From Streptomyces genisteinicus (GTDB lineage: Bacteria; Actinomycetota; Actinomycetes; Streptomycetales; Streptomycetaceae), in the NCBI RefSeq assembly GCF_014489615.1, contig NZ_CP060825.1:4598501-4662500 (forward strand): a stretch of 64,000 nucleotides of DNA. The letters run 5' to 3'. The notes under the pieces were generated by a model. That model did not search any database. It was given only the letters and a program-made list of their open reading frames with translations, and was not told where the DNA came from. How positions within the stretch are numbered: position 1 is the first letter of the stretch; every line of letters begins with the position of its first letter. This document shows positions 41,776-50,835 of the stretch, one piece after another. The position numbers were made by a program, and so were the translations under genes.

Positions 41776-42498
41776 ATGAATTCACGGCAACGCCGCGGTG
41801 TCATTCTCCTGCTTCTCTCCGTCCTCTGCGCCTTCGGTGCCTTCGTCGGCGTGCTGTCGGTGATCAGCGATGTGAATTCCAAGGTCGGACCGGAGGTGAC
41901 GGCCTATCGCATCAAGGCGGACGTCGCTCCGTACACGCAGCTCCAGGCGGATCAGTTCGAGAAGATCAGCATGCCCGAGCGGTGGCTCTCGACCAGTGCG
42001 GTGACGGACATATCCATGGTCGACGGCAAGATCGCCGTCACCCAGCTGCGCAAGGGCTCGCTCCTCCAGACGGACATGTACGTGAAGCGCCCGGCACTGG
42101 AGAACGGCGAACAGGAGATCGCCATCATGATCGACGCCGCCACCGGCGTCGCCGGCAAGATCACCCCCGGCGACCTGGTCAACATCTTCGCCACCTTCGG
42201 CGACGAGGGGCGAGGGGACGAGGGCCAGGTCGCCGAGTCGCGGATCATCGTCCCGAACGCCAAGGTCATCGACGTCGGGAAGCTCACCGCGCTGGAGCCG
42301 CGGCGCGACGACCGCGACGCCGTCGCCACCCAGGCCGTGCCCATCACGTTCGCCCTGAACACGCAGGACGCGCAGCGCGTCGCGTACGCGGAGTCCTTCG
42401 CCGTCCACGTGCGCCTCGCCCTGATCGCCAAGGGAAGTCCCACCACGCTGCGTCCGGGTGAAGGCAAGTACACCCTCGACGAGGACCGGAACAAGTGA
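41776..42498 (+). CDS. cpaB: CpaB/RcpC-type pilus assembly protein
   Basis: 240-residue SAF-domain protein. An N-terminal membrane anchor (residues 8-30) is followed by EVTAYRIKADVAPYTQLQADQFEKI and the SAF/RcpC core (KRPALENGEQEIAIMIDAATGVAGKITPGDLVNIFATF), the typical CpaB sequence. In Tad systems CpaB is the extracytoplasmic partner of the secretion channel and stabilises pilus assembly. First recognised Tad gene, 102 nt after the zinc-ribbon gene and 7 nt before cpaE. Confidence 0.88.
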   Translation: MNSRQRRGVILLLLSVLCAFGAFVGVLSVISDVNSKVGPEVTAYRIKADVAPYTQLQADQFEKISMPERWLSTSAVTDISMVDGKIAVTQLRKGSLLQTDMYVKRPALENGEQEIAIMIDAATGVAGKITPGDLVNIFATFGDEGRGDEGQVAESRIIVPNAKVIDVGKLTALEPRRDDRDAVATQAVPITFALNTQDAQRVAYAESFAVHVRLALIAKGSPTTLRPGEGKYTLDEDRNK

Positions 42499-42505
42499 GG
42501 GCCGG

Positions 42506-43765
42506 ATGACGACACGCATCCTCCCGGCCGTCGGTGACGCCGACGCCGCCCGATCCGTCACCACGCTGCTCAGCCAGCTGCCGGACGCCGAGCCCGCCGC
42601 CCCGGTGGCCGACTCGACCACCCTGCTCGACACCCTCGCCCGGCTCGCCGGCGAGTCCCTGGACGAGCTGCCCGAAGTGGTGCTGGTGCACGAGCGGATC
42701 GGGCCGGTCCCGGCACTGGAGCTGATACGCGAGGTGGCGCTGCGCTTCCCCGCGGTCGGCGTCGTCCTCGTCACCGCCGACGCGAGCCCGGGCCTCTACT
42801 CCGCGGCGATGGACTCCGGCGCCCGCGGCCTGGTGGCCCTGCCGCTGTCGTACGAGGAGCTCACCCAGCGGGTCCAGGCCGCCGCGTCCTGGTCGCTCGG
42901 CGTCCGCAGGCACCTGGGGGCCGGCGGCGACGTGTTCACCGGACCCGGCGGCACCGTGCTCACCGTCTCCGGGGCCAAGGGCGGCGTGGGGACCACCCTC
43001 ACCGCCGTGCACCTGGCCCTCGCCGCACGGGCGTCCGGGATGACGACCGCGCTGGTCGACATGGACCTCCAGGCCGGAGACGTCGCCTCCTACCTGGACG
43101 CGCCCTTCCGCCGCTCCATCGTCGACCTGGCCGGCATCCAGGACATCTCCCCGCGGGTCCTCCAGGACGCCGTCTTCAGCCACGACACCGGCATCGGGCT
43201 GCTGCTGGCCCCCGGCGAGGGGGAGCGCGGCGAGGAGGTCAACGACCGGGCCGTGCGCCAGATCGTCAGCGCCCTGCGCAACCGCTACGAGGTGGTGGTC
43301 GTCGACTGCGGCACCCAGATGAACAGCGCCAACGCGGCGGCCATCGAGATGGCCGACACCACCCTGCTGGTCACCACCCCCGACGTGGTCGCGGTCCGGG
43401 CCGCCAAGCGCATGGTCCGGCTCTGGGACCGGCTCCAGATCCGCAAGGCCGAGGAGACGGTCACCCTCGTCAACCGCTTCATCCGCAACACCGAGATCCA
43501 GCCTGCGCTCATCGAACGGATCACCGGCACCCGGGTCGCCCGGACCTCCGTCCCCGCGAACTTCAAGGAGCTCCAGGCCTCCGTGGACGCCGGCCGGATG
43601 CAGGATCTGGAGGCCAAGTCGTCCGTGAAGCAGGCCCTGTGGGGGCTCGCGGGCGAACTGGGAATCGTCAAGGCGCCCGAGAGCAGGGACAAGGCGGGCA
43701 GGTTCCGGGGCGACCGGGGCTCCATCGGCGTACGCCGCCGCCGCGGCGACAAGGGGGAGAGTTGA
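42506..43765 (+). CDS. cpaE: CpaE/TadZ-type AAA ATPase
   Basis: 419-residue pilus-locus localisation ATPase. A receiver-like N-terminal domain (about 1-140) lacks a convincing phosphoacceptor. It is followed by a ParA/MinD-type domain with the deviant Walker A SGAKGGVGTTL (Lys158) and the DMDLQAGDVASYLD switch region, as in CpaE. It positions the Tad machine at a site in the cell. ATG 42506, 7 nt after cpaB; the 16-residue longer frame from 42458 overlaps cpaB and lacks a ribosome site. The C-terminal 25 residues are strongly basic. Confidence 0.9.
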   Translation: MTTRILPAVGDADAARSVTTLLSQLPDAEPAAPVADSTTLLDTLARLAGESLDELPEVVLVHERIGPVPALELIREVALRFPAVGVVLVTADASPGLYSAAMDSGARGLVALPLSYEELTQRVQAAASWSLGVRRHLGAGGDVFTGPGGTVLTVSGAKGGVGTTLTAVHLALAARASGMTTALVDMDLQAGDVASYLDAPFRRSIVDLAGIQDISPRVLQDAVFSHDTGIGLLLAPGEGERGEEVNDRAVRQIVSALRNRYEVVVVDCGTQMNSANAAAIEMADTTLLVTTPDVVAVRAAKRMVRLWDRLQIRKAEETVTLVNRFIRNTEIQPALIERITGTRVARTSVPANFKELQASVDAGRMQDLEAKSSVKQALWGLAGELGIVKAPESRDKAGRFRGDRGSIGVRRRRGDKGES

Positions 43766-43768
43766 GCG

Positions 43769-44215
43769 ATGCGCGTGCTGAGCGCACCACAGACGGGAAC
43801 GGCGTTCCCGCACGGGGACGGTGACACGGGTGGCCGCCGCGCACACCGCGGGCGGCTCGACGACCGCGGGCAGGTGGCGGTCGAGTTCCTCGGCATGCTG
43901 CCGCTGATCGCCGCCGTCTGCGTCATCCTGTGGCAGTCGGCCCTGCTGGGCTACACCTACATCCTCGCCGGCGACGCCGCCGACTCGGCCGCCCGGGCCG
44001 GCGCCGTCGGCCCCGCCCCGGCGGCGCAGTGCCGCTCCGCCGCCACCGAGGACCTCGACACCTGGCGGCAGGGCTCCTCGGTCTCCTGCGGCTCCGCCGC
44101 GGGGGGCCTGTACGAGGCGGAGGTGCGGCTGAGGGTCCCGGTGCTGTTCCCGGGCTTCGTCAGCTTCCCCTTCGACGTCACCGGCCATGCCGCCACCGTC
44201 GAGGAGGGGGGATGA
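43769..44215 (+). CDS. TadE-like pseudopilin 1
   Basis: 148-residue TadE-family protein. Its N-terminal DDRGQVAVEFLGMLPLIAAV carries the prepilin-like signal (cleavage after G, Glu at +5) and a hydrophobic helix; the extracellular domain has two cysteines (AAQCRSA, VSCGSA). Pseudopilins of this kind are minor parts of Tad fibres. It starts 3 nt after cpaE and overlaps the next gene by 4 nt. Confidence 0.85.
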   Translation: MRVLSAPQTGTAFPHGDGDTGGRRAHRGRLDDRGQVAVEFLGMLPLIAAVCVILWQSALLGYTYILAGDAADSAARAGAVGPAPAAQCRSAATEDLDTWRQGSSVSCGSAAGGLYEAEVRLRVPVLFPGFVSFPFDVTGHAATVEEGG

Positions 44216-44586
44216 CCGTGTCCTCACGCCGGCGCGACCGCGGCCAGGTCGCCCTCGAGTTCACCGGCTTCCTCCCGCTGCTGCTGCTCCTCGCGCTCGC
44301 CGCCGTCCAGCTCGGCATCGCCGCCTACGCGAGCGTCCAGGCGGGCACCGCCGCCCGCGCGGCCGCCCGGGCGGACAGCGACGACGACTGGCGGACCCAC
44401 AGCGCCCACGCGGGCCGCGCGGCCGTCAGCGGCTGGCTCACCGACGGACCGGGGGACTACCTGCACACCTCGCGCCCCGGCGGCGGGGAGGTCACCTCGA
44501 CCGTGCGCATCAGGATCCCGTCCGTCGTCCCCTTCGTCGACGACTGGGGGTACGCGGAGCGCAGCTCCACCATGCCCAAGGACTGA
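44212..44586 (+). CDS. TadE-like pseudopilin 2
   Basis: 124-residue TadE-family protein with RDRGQVALEFTGFLPLLLLLALA at the N terminus (the same signal as the preceding gene) and a short, cysteine-free extracellular part ending WGYAERSSTMPKD. A paralogue of the 43769 product from tandem duplication is possible. ATGA overlap upstream, 42 nt before tadA. Confidence 0.83.
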   Translation: MTVSSRRRDRGQVALEFTGFLPLLLLLALAAVQLGIAAYASVQAGTAARAAARADSDDDWRTHSAHAGRAAVSGWLTDGPGDYLHTSRPGGGEVTSTVRIRIPSVVPFVDDWGYAERSSTMPKD

Positions 44587-44628
44587 TCAGGACCGCACGA
44601 ACGCTCCAGTACAGCTGAGGAGTCACAC

Positions 44629-45966
44629 ATGAGCCTGCGGGCACGCATCAGCGCCCCCGAGGACCGCGGGGGCGGGCGCGACGACGGCCATCTCGTCGCC
44701 ACCTACCGCGCCAAGCTCCTGGAGGAGATCGACCTCGCGGAGATGTCCTCGCTCGCCGCCGCCGACCGGCGCGCGCGGCTGGAGCGCGTGCTCGGGCACA
44801 TCATCAGCCGCGAGGGACCCGTGCTCTCGGCGTCCGAACGCTCGCAGCTCATCCGCCGCGTCGTGGACGAGGCCCTCGGACTGGGCGTACTGGAACCGCT
44901 GCTGGAGGACGCCTCCATCACCGAGATCATGGTCAACGGCCCGGACCAGATCTTCGTCGAGCGCGGCGGCCGGGTCGAGCTGCTGCCGCTGCGGTTCGCC
45001 TCCAACGAGCAGCTCATGCAGACCATCGAGCGCATCGTCTCCACGGTGAACCGCCGCGTCGACGAGTCGAACCCCATGGTGGACGCCCGCCTGCCCTCCG
45101 GCGAGCGCGTGAACGTCATCATCCCGCCGCTCGCCCTCTCCGGAGCCACCCTCACCATCCGGCGCTTCCCGCGGGCCTTCACCCTGCACGAGATGATCGG
45201 GTTCGGCTCGCTCGACGAGCAGATGCTCCTCCTGCTGTCGGCACTGGTCCAGGCGAAGCTCAACATCATCGTCTCGGGCGCCACGGGCACGGGCAAGACC
45301 ACGCTGCTCAACGCCCTCTCCGGGCTCATCCCCGAGGGCGAGCGCGTGATCACCATCGAGGACTCGGCGGAACTCCAGCTCCAGCAGCAGCACGTGATCC
45401 GCCTGGAGTCCCGCCCCGCGAACGTCGAGGGCAAGGGCCAGATCACCATCCGCGACCTGGTGCGCAACTCGCTGCGCATGCGCCCCGACCGCATCGTGGT
45501 CGGCGAGGTCCGCGGCGGCGAGACGCTTGACATGCTCCAGGCAATGTCGACGGGGCACGACGGATCGCTCGCCACCGTCCACGCCAACAGCGCCGAGGAC
45601 GCCCTGATGCGCCTCCAGACCCTCGCCTCCATGTCCGAGGTGAAGATCCCGTTCGAAGCGCTCCGCGACCAGATCAACAGCGCCGTCGACTGCATCGTCC
45701 AGCTCACCCGGCACGCCGACGGAGCCCGCAAGATCAGCGAGATCGCGCTCCTCGACTCCCGCGGCCAGGAGCCCTACCGGCTCGCCAGCGTCGCCCGGTT
45801 CGACGCCCTGCCGATGGCCGCGGACGGGCGCGTGCACGGCGCCTTCGCCCACCACCCCCTGCCCCGCCGGATCGCCGACCGGCTCTTCATGGCGAGCCAG
45901 CCCGTGCCGCAGGCCTTCGGCGTCGCCGCGCACCGCGACCAGCTCGCCGTCCGAGAGGCCAGGTAG
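44629..45966 (+). CDS. tadA: TadA/CpaF-type secretion ATPase
   Basis: 445-residue hexameric ATPase that powers Flp pilus assembly. Walker A GATGTGKT (residues 217-224), an Asp box near VIRLESRPAN, a Walker B/His-box region VVGEVRGGETLDMLQAMSTGHDGSLATVHANS, and the N-terminal domain with ITEIMVNGPDQIFVERGGR, diagnostic for CpaF. It closes with a 40-residue tail (MAADGRVHGAFAHHPLPRR). All residues needed for ATPase activity are visible. Confidence 0.95.
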   Translation: MSLRARISAPEDRGGGRDDGHLVATYRAKLLEEIDLAEMSSLAAADRRARLERVLGHIISREGPVLSASERSQLIRRVVDEALGLGVLEPLLEDASITEIMVNGPDQIFVERGGRVELLPLRFASNEQLMQTIERIVSTVNRRVDESNPMVDARLPSGERVNVIIPPLALSGATLTIRRFPRAFTLHEMIGFGSLDEQMLLLLSALVQAKLNIIVSGATGTGKTTLLNALSGLIPEGERVITIEDSAELQLQQQHVIRLESRPANVEGKGQITIRDLVRNSLRMRPDRIVVGEVRGGETLDMLQAMSTGHDGSLATVHANSAEDALMRLQTLASMSEVKIPFEALRDQINSAVDCIVQLTRHADGARKISEIALLDSRGQEPYRLASVARFDALPMAADGRVHGAFAHHPLPRRIADRLFMASQPVPQAFGVAAHRDQLAVREAR

Positions 45967-45972
45967 GCACCC

Positions 45973-46914
45973 ATGACCAACACCGCACTGCTGACGATCG
46001 GCGGCACGCTCCTGTGCGGGGTGCTCGCCGTGACGGGCGTCCACGCGTGGTCCTCCGGGCGCTCCCAGCACCGCGCCCTCCTCGACCGGCTCTCCCAGAC
46101 CGGCGCCATGGAGGAGACCGGCCTGCGCAGGCGGCGCTTCGGCGCCGTCGACCGCAGGCTCCGCCGCACCTCGCTCGGCAGACGCATCGAACTGCGGCTC
46201 GCGGCGACGGGCCTGGACATCACGCCCGGCGAGTTTTTCGTGTACATGGTCGTCGGTGTCGCCGGGCTCTGGATCACCGCGCAGACGGTCTTCGCCTCCT
46301 TCTTCGGCCCCATCGCCGGCCTGCTCGGCATCTGGGGGGCCTTCGGCTTCCTCAACTGGCAGCGGAACAAGCGGATCGAGAAGTTCATCAACCAGCTGCC
46401 CGAACTCTCCCGCATCCTCGCCAACGCCACCCAGGCCGGCCTCGCGCTGCGGACCGCCCTGTCGATGGCCGCCGAGGAACTGGAGGCCCCGGCGGGCGAG
46501 GAACTGGGCAGGGTGTCCGACAAGCTCGCCGTCGGCCACTCCATCGACGACGCCCTCGGCGAACTCGCCGAACGCCTCCCCTCCCGTGAACTCGTCGTCC
46601 TGGTCACCACACTGGTGCTCTCCAACCGGGCCGGCGGCACGGTCGTCGGCTCCCTGCGCAACCTCACCGAGACCCTGGAGGAGCGCAAGGAGACCCGGCG
46701 CGAGGTCCGCACCCAGCTGTCGCAGGTCAACATGACCGCCTACGCCGTCCCCGCGATGGGCCTGGGAGCCCTGCTGCTGCTCGACCGCGTGATGCCGGGG
46801 GCCATCGACCGGATGACCAGCTCCTTCCTCGGCCAGACCGCGGTGGTCGTCGCACTCGTCCTGTACGGGCTGGGCGTCTTCGTCATCCGCCGGCTGTCCA
46901 AGATCGACGTCTGA
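45973..46914 (+). CDS. tadB: TadB-type inner-membrane platform protein
   Basis: 313-residue T2SSF-domain protein. Transmembrane segments lie near 3-20, 95-130, 258-277 and 288-308; the cytosolic domain has ELSRILANATQAGLALRTALSMAAEEL and LPSRELVVLVTTLVLSNRAGG, the repeated GspF-like helices. With TadC it forms the platform that TadA rotates to extrude pilin subunits. It starts 6 nt after tadA. Confidence 0.92.
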   Translation: MTNTALLTIGGTLLCGVLAVTGVHAWSSGRSQHRALLDRLSQTGAMEETGLRRRRFGAVDRRLRRTSLGRRIELRLAATGLDITPGEFFVYMVVGVAGLWITAQTVFASFFGPIAGLLGIWGAFGFLNWQRNKRIEKFINQLPELSRILANATQAGLALRTALSMAAEELEAPAGEELGRVSDKLAVGHSIDDALGELAERLPSRELVVLVTTLVLSNRAGGTVVGSLRNLTETLEERKETRREVRTQLSQVNMTAYAVPAMGLGALLLLDRVMPGAIDRMTSSFLGQTAVVVALVLYGLGVFVIRRLSKIDV

Positions 46915-46927
46915 GGGGGCCGCCGCC

Positions 46928-47815
46928 ATGACCGGACTCGCACTCGCGCTCCTGACCGCCCTGTGCGTCGCGGGAGCCTTCCACGGCATCCGCATGTACC
47001 GCGCCGACGCCAAGCTCCCCGGCGACCTCGCCGTCGCCCTGGAGGTCGGCGCGACCCGCACCACCGCCGTCGGCTCCGCCGTCGACCGCCTCGGCATGCG
47101 CTACGCGGGCTCCGTCCTGCGGATGATGGGCCCCGCCCGCGTCAACAAGGTGCGCCGCAGGATCGACCTCGCCGGCAACCCGGGCGGCCTCACCATCGAC
47201 CGCTACGCGGCGCGGCGAGCCGTGTACGGGATCCTCGGGGCCCTCGGCGCCTTCGCGATGGTGCTGCGCGGCCAGCCGTTCCTGGCACTGTTCATGATCG
47301 CGTTCGGGGTCTTCTGGGTGGAGGTCGGCATCTTCGCCGCCATCCGCCAGCGCAAGGAGCAGATCGAACGGACCCTCCCCGACTTCCTCGACGTCCTCGC
47401 CGTCGTCGTCAGCGCCGGACTCGGCTTCCGGGAGGCCCTGGAGCGCGTCGCCGACAAGTACGAGGGCCCGTGGGCCGACGAACTGCGCATCACCCTGCGG
47501 CAGATGGACATGGGCGTCGGCCGCCGCAAGGCGTTCGAGGAACTGCGCCGGCGCAACGACTCCGAGCAGGTCGCCCAGTTCGTCACCGCCCTGCAGCAGG
47601 GCGAGGAACTCGGCGCGCCGATCACCGAGACGCTCATCCAGATCGCCAACGACATGCGCCGCACCGACGCCCAGAACGCCCGCCGCCGGGCCTCGAAGGC
47701 CGTCCCCAAGGCCACGCTCACCATCACGTCGATCATGGTCCCGGCCACGATGATCCTGCTGGTCGCGGCCTTCGTCTTCGGCGCCGACGCCGACTTCAGC
47801 TCGGTCGGGGGCTGA
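46928..47815 (+). CDS. tadC: TadC-type inner-membrane platform protein
   Basis: 295-residue paralogue of TadB. Cytoplasmic GspF-like domain LPDFLDVLAVVVSAGLGFREALERVADKYEGPWADEL and QFVTALQQGEELGAPITETLIQIANDMR, with a membrane anchor at the start, helices near 95-130 and a final one near 270-290. Partner of the tadB product, 13 nt upstream. Confidence 0.92.
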   Translation: MTGLALALLTALCVAGAFHGIRMYRADAKLPGDLAVALEVGATRTTAVGSAVDRLGMRYAGSVLRMMGPARVNKVRRRIDLAGNPGGLTIDRYAARRAVYGILGALGAFAMVLRGQPFLALFMIAFGVFWVEVGIFAAIRQRKEQIERTLPDFLDVLAVVVSAGLGFREALERVADKYEGPWADELRITLRQMDMGVGRRKAFEELRRRNDSEQVAQFVTALQQGEELGAPITETLIQIANDMRRTDAQNARRRASKAVPKATLTITSIMVPATMILLVAAFVFGADADFSSVGG

Positions 47816-47842
47816 CACCGTGCCGGCGGAGGGGGGACCGCA

Positions 47843-49174
47843 GTGGCCCTGCACACCGGGGGGATGACGGGAGGGCTCGGGCCCGACTCGCCGGCCCGCG
47901 CGGCCGCCGCCCCGGAGACCCTGCCCACCCTGGCGATCCAGGTCAACGCCCTCCAGGCGCTCTGCCGCCAGGTCTTCGGCTTCCGCCTCGCCATGATCGC
48001 GCTCGCCTCCCCGATCGCCCTCGGGTCGGCGCGGCCCGGGCTGCCCACCTACCTGGTCGCCTCCGGGGTGCTCGTCACCTTCATGTTCTCCTACGGCCTC
48101 TTCCGGGACTGGGAGCGCTGGGGGCCGCTGCTGCTCCGCCACCCCGCGCTGCTCGCCGCGGACGCCGTCTTCGGCTCCCTGCTCCTGATCACCGCCGGCC
48201 CCGACAGCACCCTCGGCTACGTCACCGTCTGCACCCCGCTCCTCGCGGGGCTGGCCTACGGATGGCGCGGCGCCGCGTGCTTCGCCTGCCTCCAGGCGCT
48301 GATCCTCTTCGCCGTGTACGGGGCGGACGCCGACGCCGTCGCCACGCCGGGGAACGCGCTCCTGCTGCCCGGCTTCTGCGTCGTCACCGGGGCCGCCGGC
48401 GTCACCCTGCGCAATCTGCTGCTGCGCTTCGGCACCGCCAGCCAGGCGCTCACCGAGGCCCGTGCGCGCCTCGCCGTCACCGAGGCCGTCACCGGCGAAC
48501 GCTCCCGGCTCGCCCGCGAGATGCACGACTCCGTCGCCAAGACCCTGCACGGCCTGGCCCTCGCCGCCGACGGACTCGCCGCCTCGGCAGGCCGGATGGA
48601 CCCGCTCACCGTCAGGCACCAGGCGGAGCTCGTCGCCCGCTCCGCCCGCCGCGCCGCCGCCGAGTCCCGCGAACTCCTCGGCGACCTGCGGCGGGGCGAC
48701 GACCTCCACTCCTCGGGCGTCGACGTCGTCGGCGAACTCCACGCGAAGACGGAGGACTTCGGACGGCGCACCGGCATCGCCGTGGAGGTCCGCCGGCTGG
48801 CCGGGCCGCCCGTGCCGCCGGTGCCGCGGGCCGTGGCCCGGCAGATGCTGACCATCGCCGGCGAGGCACTGGAGAACAGCAGCCGGCACGCGGGGGCGAC
48901 ACGGGTCCGCACCGAGTCGGGGATCGTCGACGGCATGCTCCGCATCAGCGTCGTCGACAACGGCAGCGGCCTGCCCCCCGGCACCACTCTCGAAGGGCTG
49001 CGCAGCGCCGGGCACTTCGGCCTGGTCGGCATGGTGGAGCGGGCGGCCGGGATCGGCGCCCGCATCCGCATCGGCCGGGGCCGCGCCGCCGCCGGCACCG
49101 AAGTGCGCCTGGAACTGCCGCTCGCGGCCGTCCTGCCCGCGACACCCGCTCCACCGGGGCCGCACGCCCCGTGA
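47843..49174 (+). CDS. HisKA_3-type sensor histidine kinase
   Basis: 443-residue sensor kinase. The N-terminal half has about five or six hydrophobic segments (residues 42-190) and little exterior sequence, so it probably senses a membrane or intramembrane signal. A DHp domain of the NarX/LuxR-partner type follows (SRLAREMHDSVAKTLHGLALAADGL, phospho-acceptor His228), with a HATPase_c domain showing NGSGLPPG and FGLVGMVERAAGIG. The GTG 47843 start lies 27 nt after tadC, so it is produced with the machine. Its cognate regulator is the next gene. Confidence 0.9.
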   Translation: MALHTGGMTGGLGPDSPARAAAAPETLPTLAIQVNALQALCRQVFGFRLAMIALASPIALGSARPGLPTYLVASGVLVTFMFSYGLFRDWERWGPLLLRHPALLAADAVFGSLLLITAGPDSTLGYVTVCTPLLAGLAYGWRGAACFACLQALILFAVYGADADAVATPGNALLLPGFCVVTGAAGVTLRNLLLRFGTASQALTEARARLAVTEAVTGERSRLAREMHDSVAKTLHGLALAADGLAASAGRMDPLTVRHQAELVARSARRAAAESRELLGDLRRGDDLHSSGVDVVGELHAKTEDFGRRTGIAVEVRRLAGPPVPPVPRAVARQMLTIAGEALENSSRHAGATRVRTESGIVDGMLRISVVDNGSGLPPGTTLEGLRSAGHFGLVGMVERAAGIGARIRIGRGRAAAGTEVRLELPLAAVLPATPAPPGPHAP

Positions 49175-49226
49175 CACCGCACCCACCGTCCCCACGACGC
49201 ACCACCCTCTGAGAGGAGGCCGCACG

Positions 49227-50387
49227 ATGCCGGACGAGAGCTCACGCACCTCGGGTCAGCAGTTCATCGCCCCCCGTGCCTCACAACACACGTCGTCGCA
49301 CGCCACCGAGCCCCACTCGGACCGCCCGTACGCCGCCGGCGCCGCCCGGCAGCCGGAGCCCGTGCCCGCGGCCGAGCCGCAGGCCGAACCCTTGCCGCAG
49401 ACCGAGCCCTTCCACCCGGCCGTGCAGCAGGTCGAGCCCTTCCCCCCGGCCGAGCCCTTCCCCCCGGCCGTGCAGGCGCCGCTGCGGGTCGTCGTCGCCG
49501 ACGACAACCCCGTGGTCCGGGCCGGGCTGACCGTCCTGCTCGGCGGCCGCGAGGACATCCGCGTGGTGGCCGAGGCCGCCGACGGAGCCCAGGCCCTGCA
49601 CGCCGCCCGGACCCACCGGCCGGACGTCATCCTCCTCGACGTCCGGATGCCCGGCGTCGACGGCATCTCCGCCCTGCCGTACCTGGCCCGGGCGGCCCCC
49701 GTGATGATGCTGACCTACAGCCGCGAGAGCGAGATCGTGCACGAGGCCCTGCGCCTCGGCGCGGGCGGCTACCTGGTGCACGGCGAGTTCACCGCCGACC
49801 AGCTGGTGGCGGCCGTACGGGACGTGAAGGAGGGGCGGGCCCACTTCACCGCCACGGCGGCTAACGCCCTGCTGGACCGGTTCCGCCGGGACGGCGGCCC
49901 GGTGGGCGCGCACCCCCTGCCGGACGGGCTCGGCGCCGCGTACGCCGCCCGCCCCGCGTATCCGGTCCAGCCGCCCGGGCCGTTCGGTGGCCAAGCGGCG
50001 TCCGAGGGGTGGGGCCCCGCTCCGATCGTCTCGACTTCACCGAATACCGGCGAAGACACTTCGCATCTGCAATCGGCTGTGGGACAGTCGTCCGTACGGC
50101 ACGGGGGTGGCGCGGATCCTCATCGCACGACGCCCCAACCCGGCCGCGCACACGCGGAGTTCGGCCTGAGCGCGAGGGAGGTGGAGGTGATGGACCTGAT
50201 CGCGTCCGGCATGAGCAACCAGCAGATCGCCGCCACCTGCTTCATCAGTGAGAAGACGGTCAAGAACCACATCAACCGCATCTTCGCGAAGCTGCACAGC
50301 ACCACCCGGAGCGAGGCCATCGCGATCTGGATCGGCACCGCGCGCACCGACCACGGTTTCGGCAGGGGGGCGACGGGCCATGGCTGA
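49227..50387 (+). CDS. NarL/LuxR-type response regulator with a Pro/Glu-rich extension
   Basis: 386-residue regulator, longer than the usual 210-230. Residues 1-84 are a low-complexity extension with repeated PAEPxP/PQTEPF blocks. Next is a receiver domain (about 86-205; phospho-acceptor Asp138 in DVILLDVRMPG, and MLTYSRES). A 110-residue linker follows, whose last third is poorer in GC than the rest, and then a LuxR-type helix-turn-helix (323-376; SAREVEVMDLIASGMSNQQIA, SEKTVKNHINRIFAKL). The predicted partner is the 47843 kinase, and the 7-2-7 repeats at 40544, 50440, 52842, 54964 and 56348 are its most likely binding sites. Confidence 0.9.
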   Translation: MPDESSRTSGQQFIAPRASQHTSSHATEPHSDRPYAAGAARQPEPVPAAEPQAEPLPQTEPFHPAVQQVEPFPPAEPFPPAVQAPLRVVVADDNPVVRAGLTVLLGGREDIRVVAEAADGAQALHAARTHRPDVILLDVRMPGVDGISALPYLARAAPVMMLTYSRESEIVHEALRLGAGGYLVHGEFTADQLVAAVRDVKEGRAHFTATAANALLDRFRRDGGPVGAHPLPDGLGAAYAARPAYPVQPPGPFGGQAASEGWGPAPIVSTSPNTGEDTSHLQSAVGQSSVRHGGGADPHRTTPQPGRAHAEFGLSAREVEVMDLIASGMSNQQIAATCFISEKTVKNHINRIFAKLHSTTRSEAIAIWIGTARTDHGFGRGATGHG

Positions 50388-50439
50388 ACGAGTGACGACC
50401 GGACGGCTCGGGAACCGGGCGCGTGATTGGGCCCGGAAA

Positions 50440-50484
50440 TGGGTCCAGGGGCCCTCTGCCGGGCCGGCCCCGCGGCCGTACGTT
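50440..50484 (+). promoter_or_regulatory. Tad-regulon promoter 2 (7-2-7 operator plus -10), upstream of flp
   Basis: Operator TGGGTCC-AG-GGGCCCT at 50440-50455, 23 bp before TACGTT (50479-50484), with an extra TGGGCCC half-site 12 bp upstream at 50428. The predicted start leaves a leader of about 100 nt before the Flp pilin gene. It is the weakest of the five operators, with one mismatch in each outer base. Confidence 0.75.
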
Positions 50485-50590
50485 TCCGCTGTCGACAGCG
50501 GGGGGCACCGCACAGCCGGTGACACCGCGGACGGCACCGAGACGTACGCGTCGGCCGACCGGCGGTCGGCCGAACCCGAAGGGGGACGAC

Positions 50591-50830
50591 ATGTCGAACG
50601 ACACTCTGCTGAAGGCCACCGTCAACACGCAGCTGCGCGTCAACGGCTGGAAGAACACGGTCGTCCGTCGGATGACCGACCGCGAGCGCTCCAAGGGCCA
50701 GACCGCGCTGGAGTACCTGGGCATCATCATGGTGGTCGTGGTGATCATCGGTGCGATCGTCGGCACGGGCATCGGCGGCAAGATCACGCAGAAGATCAAC
50801 GAGCAGATCGACAAGATCAAGGCCGGCTGA
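50591..50830 (+). CDS. flp: Flp-type pilin
   Basis: 79-residue prepilin, the main Tad pilus subunit. Residues 1-36 form a long, basic leader ending MTDRERSKG; cleavage after G36 gives a mature QTALEYLG with Glu at +5 and Tyr at +6 (the Flp motif). A hydrophobic helix (residues 44-62) and a short charged tail rich in Lys follow. The mature pilin of 43 residues is small, as usual for Flp pilins. It is followed 5 nt later by the TadG-like gene. Confidence 0.93.
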   Translation: MSNDTLLKATVNTQLRVNGWKNTVVRRMTDRERSKGQTALEYLGIIMVVVVIIGAIVGTGIGGKITQKINEQIDKIKAG

Positions 50831-50835
50831 GCCGC

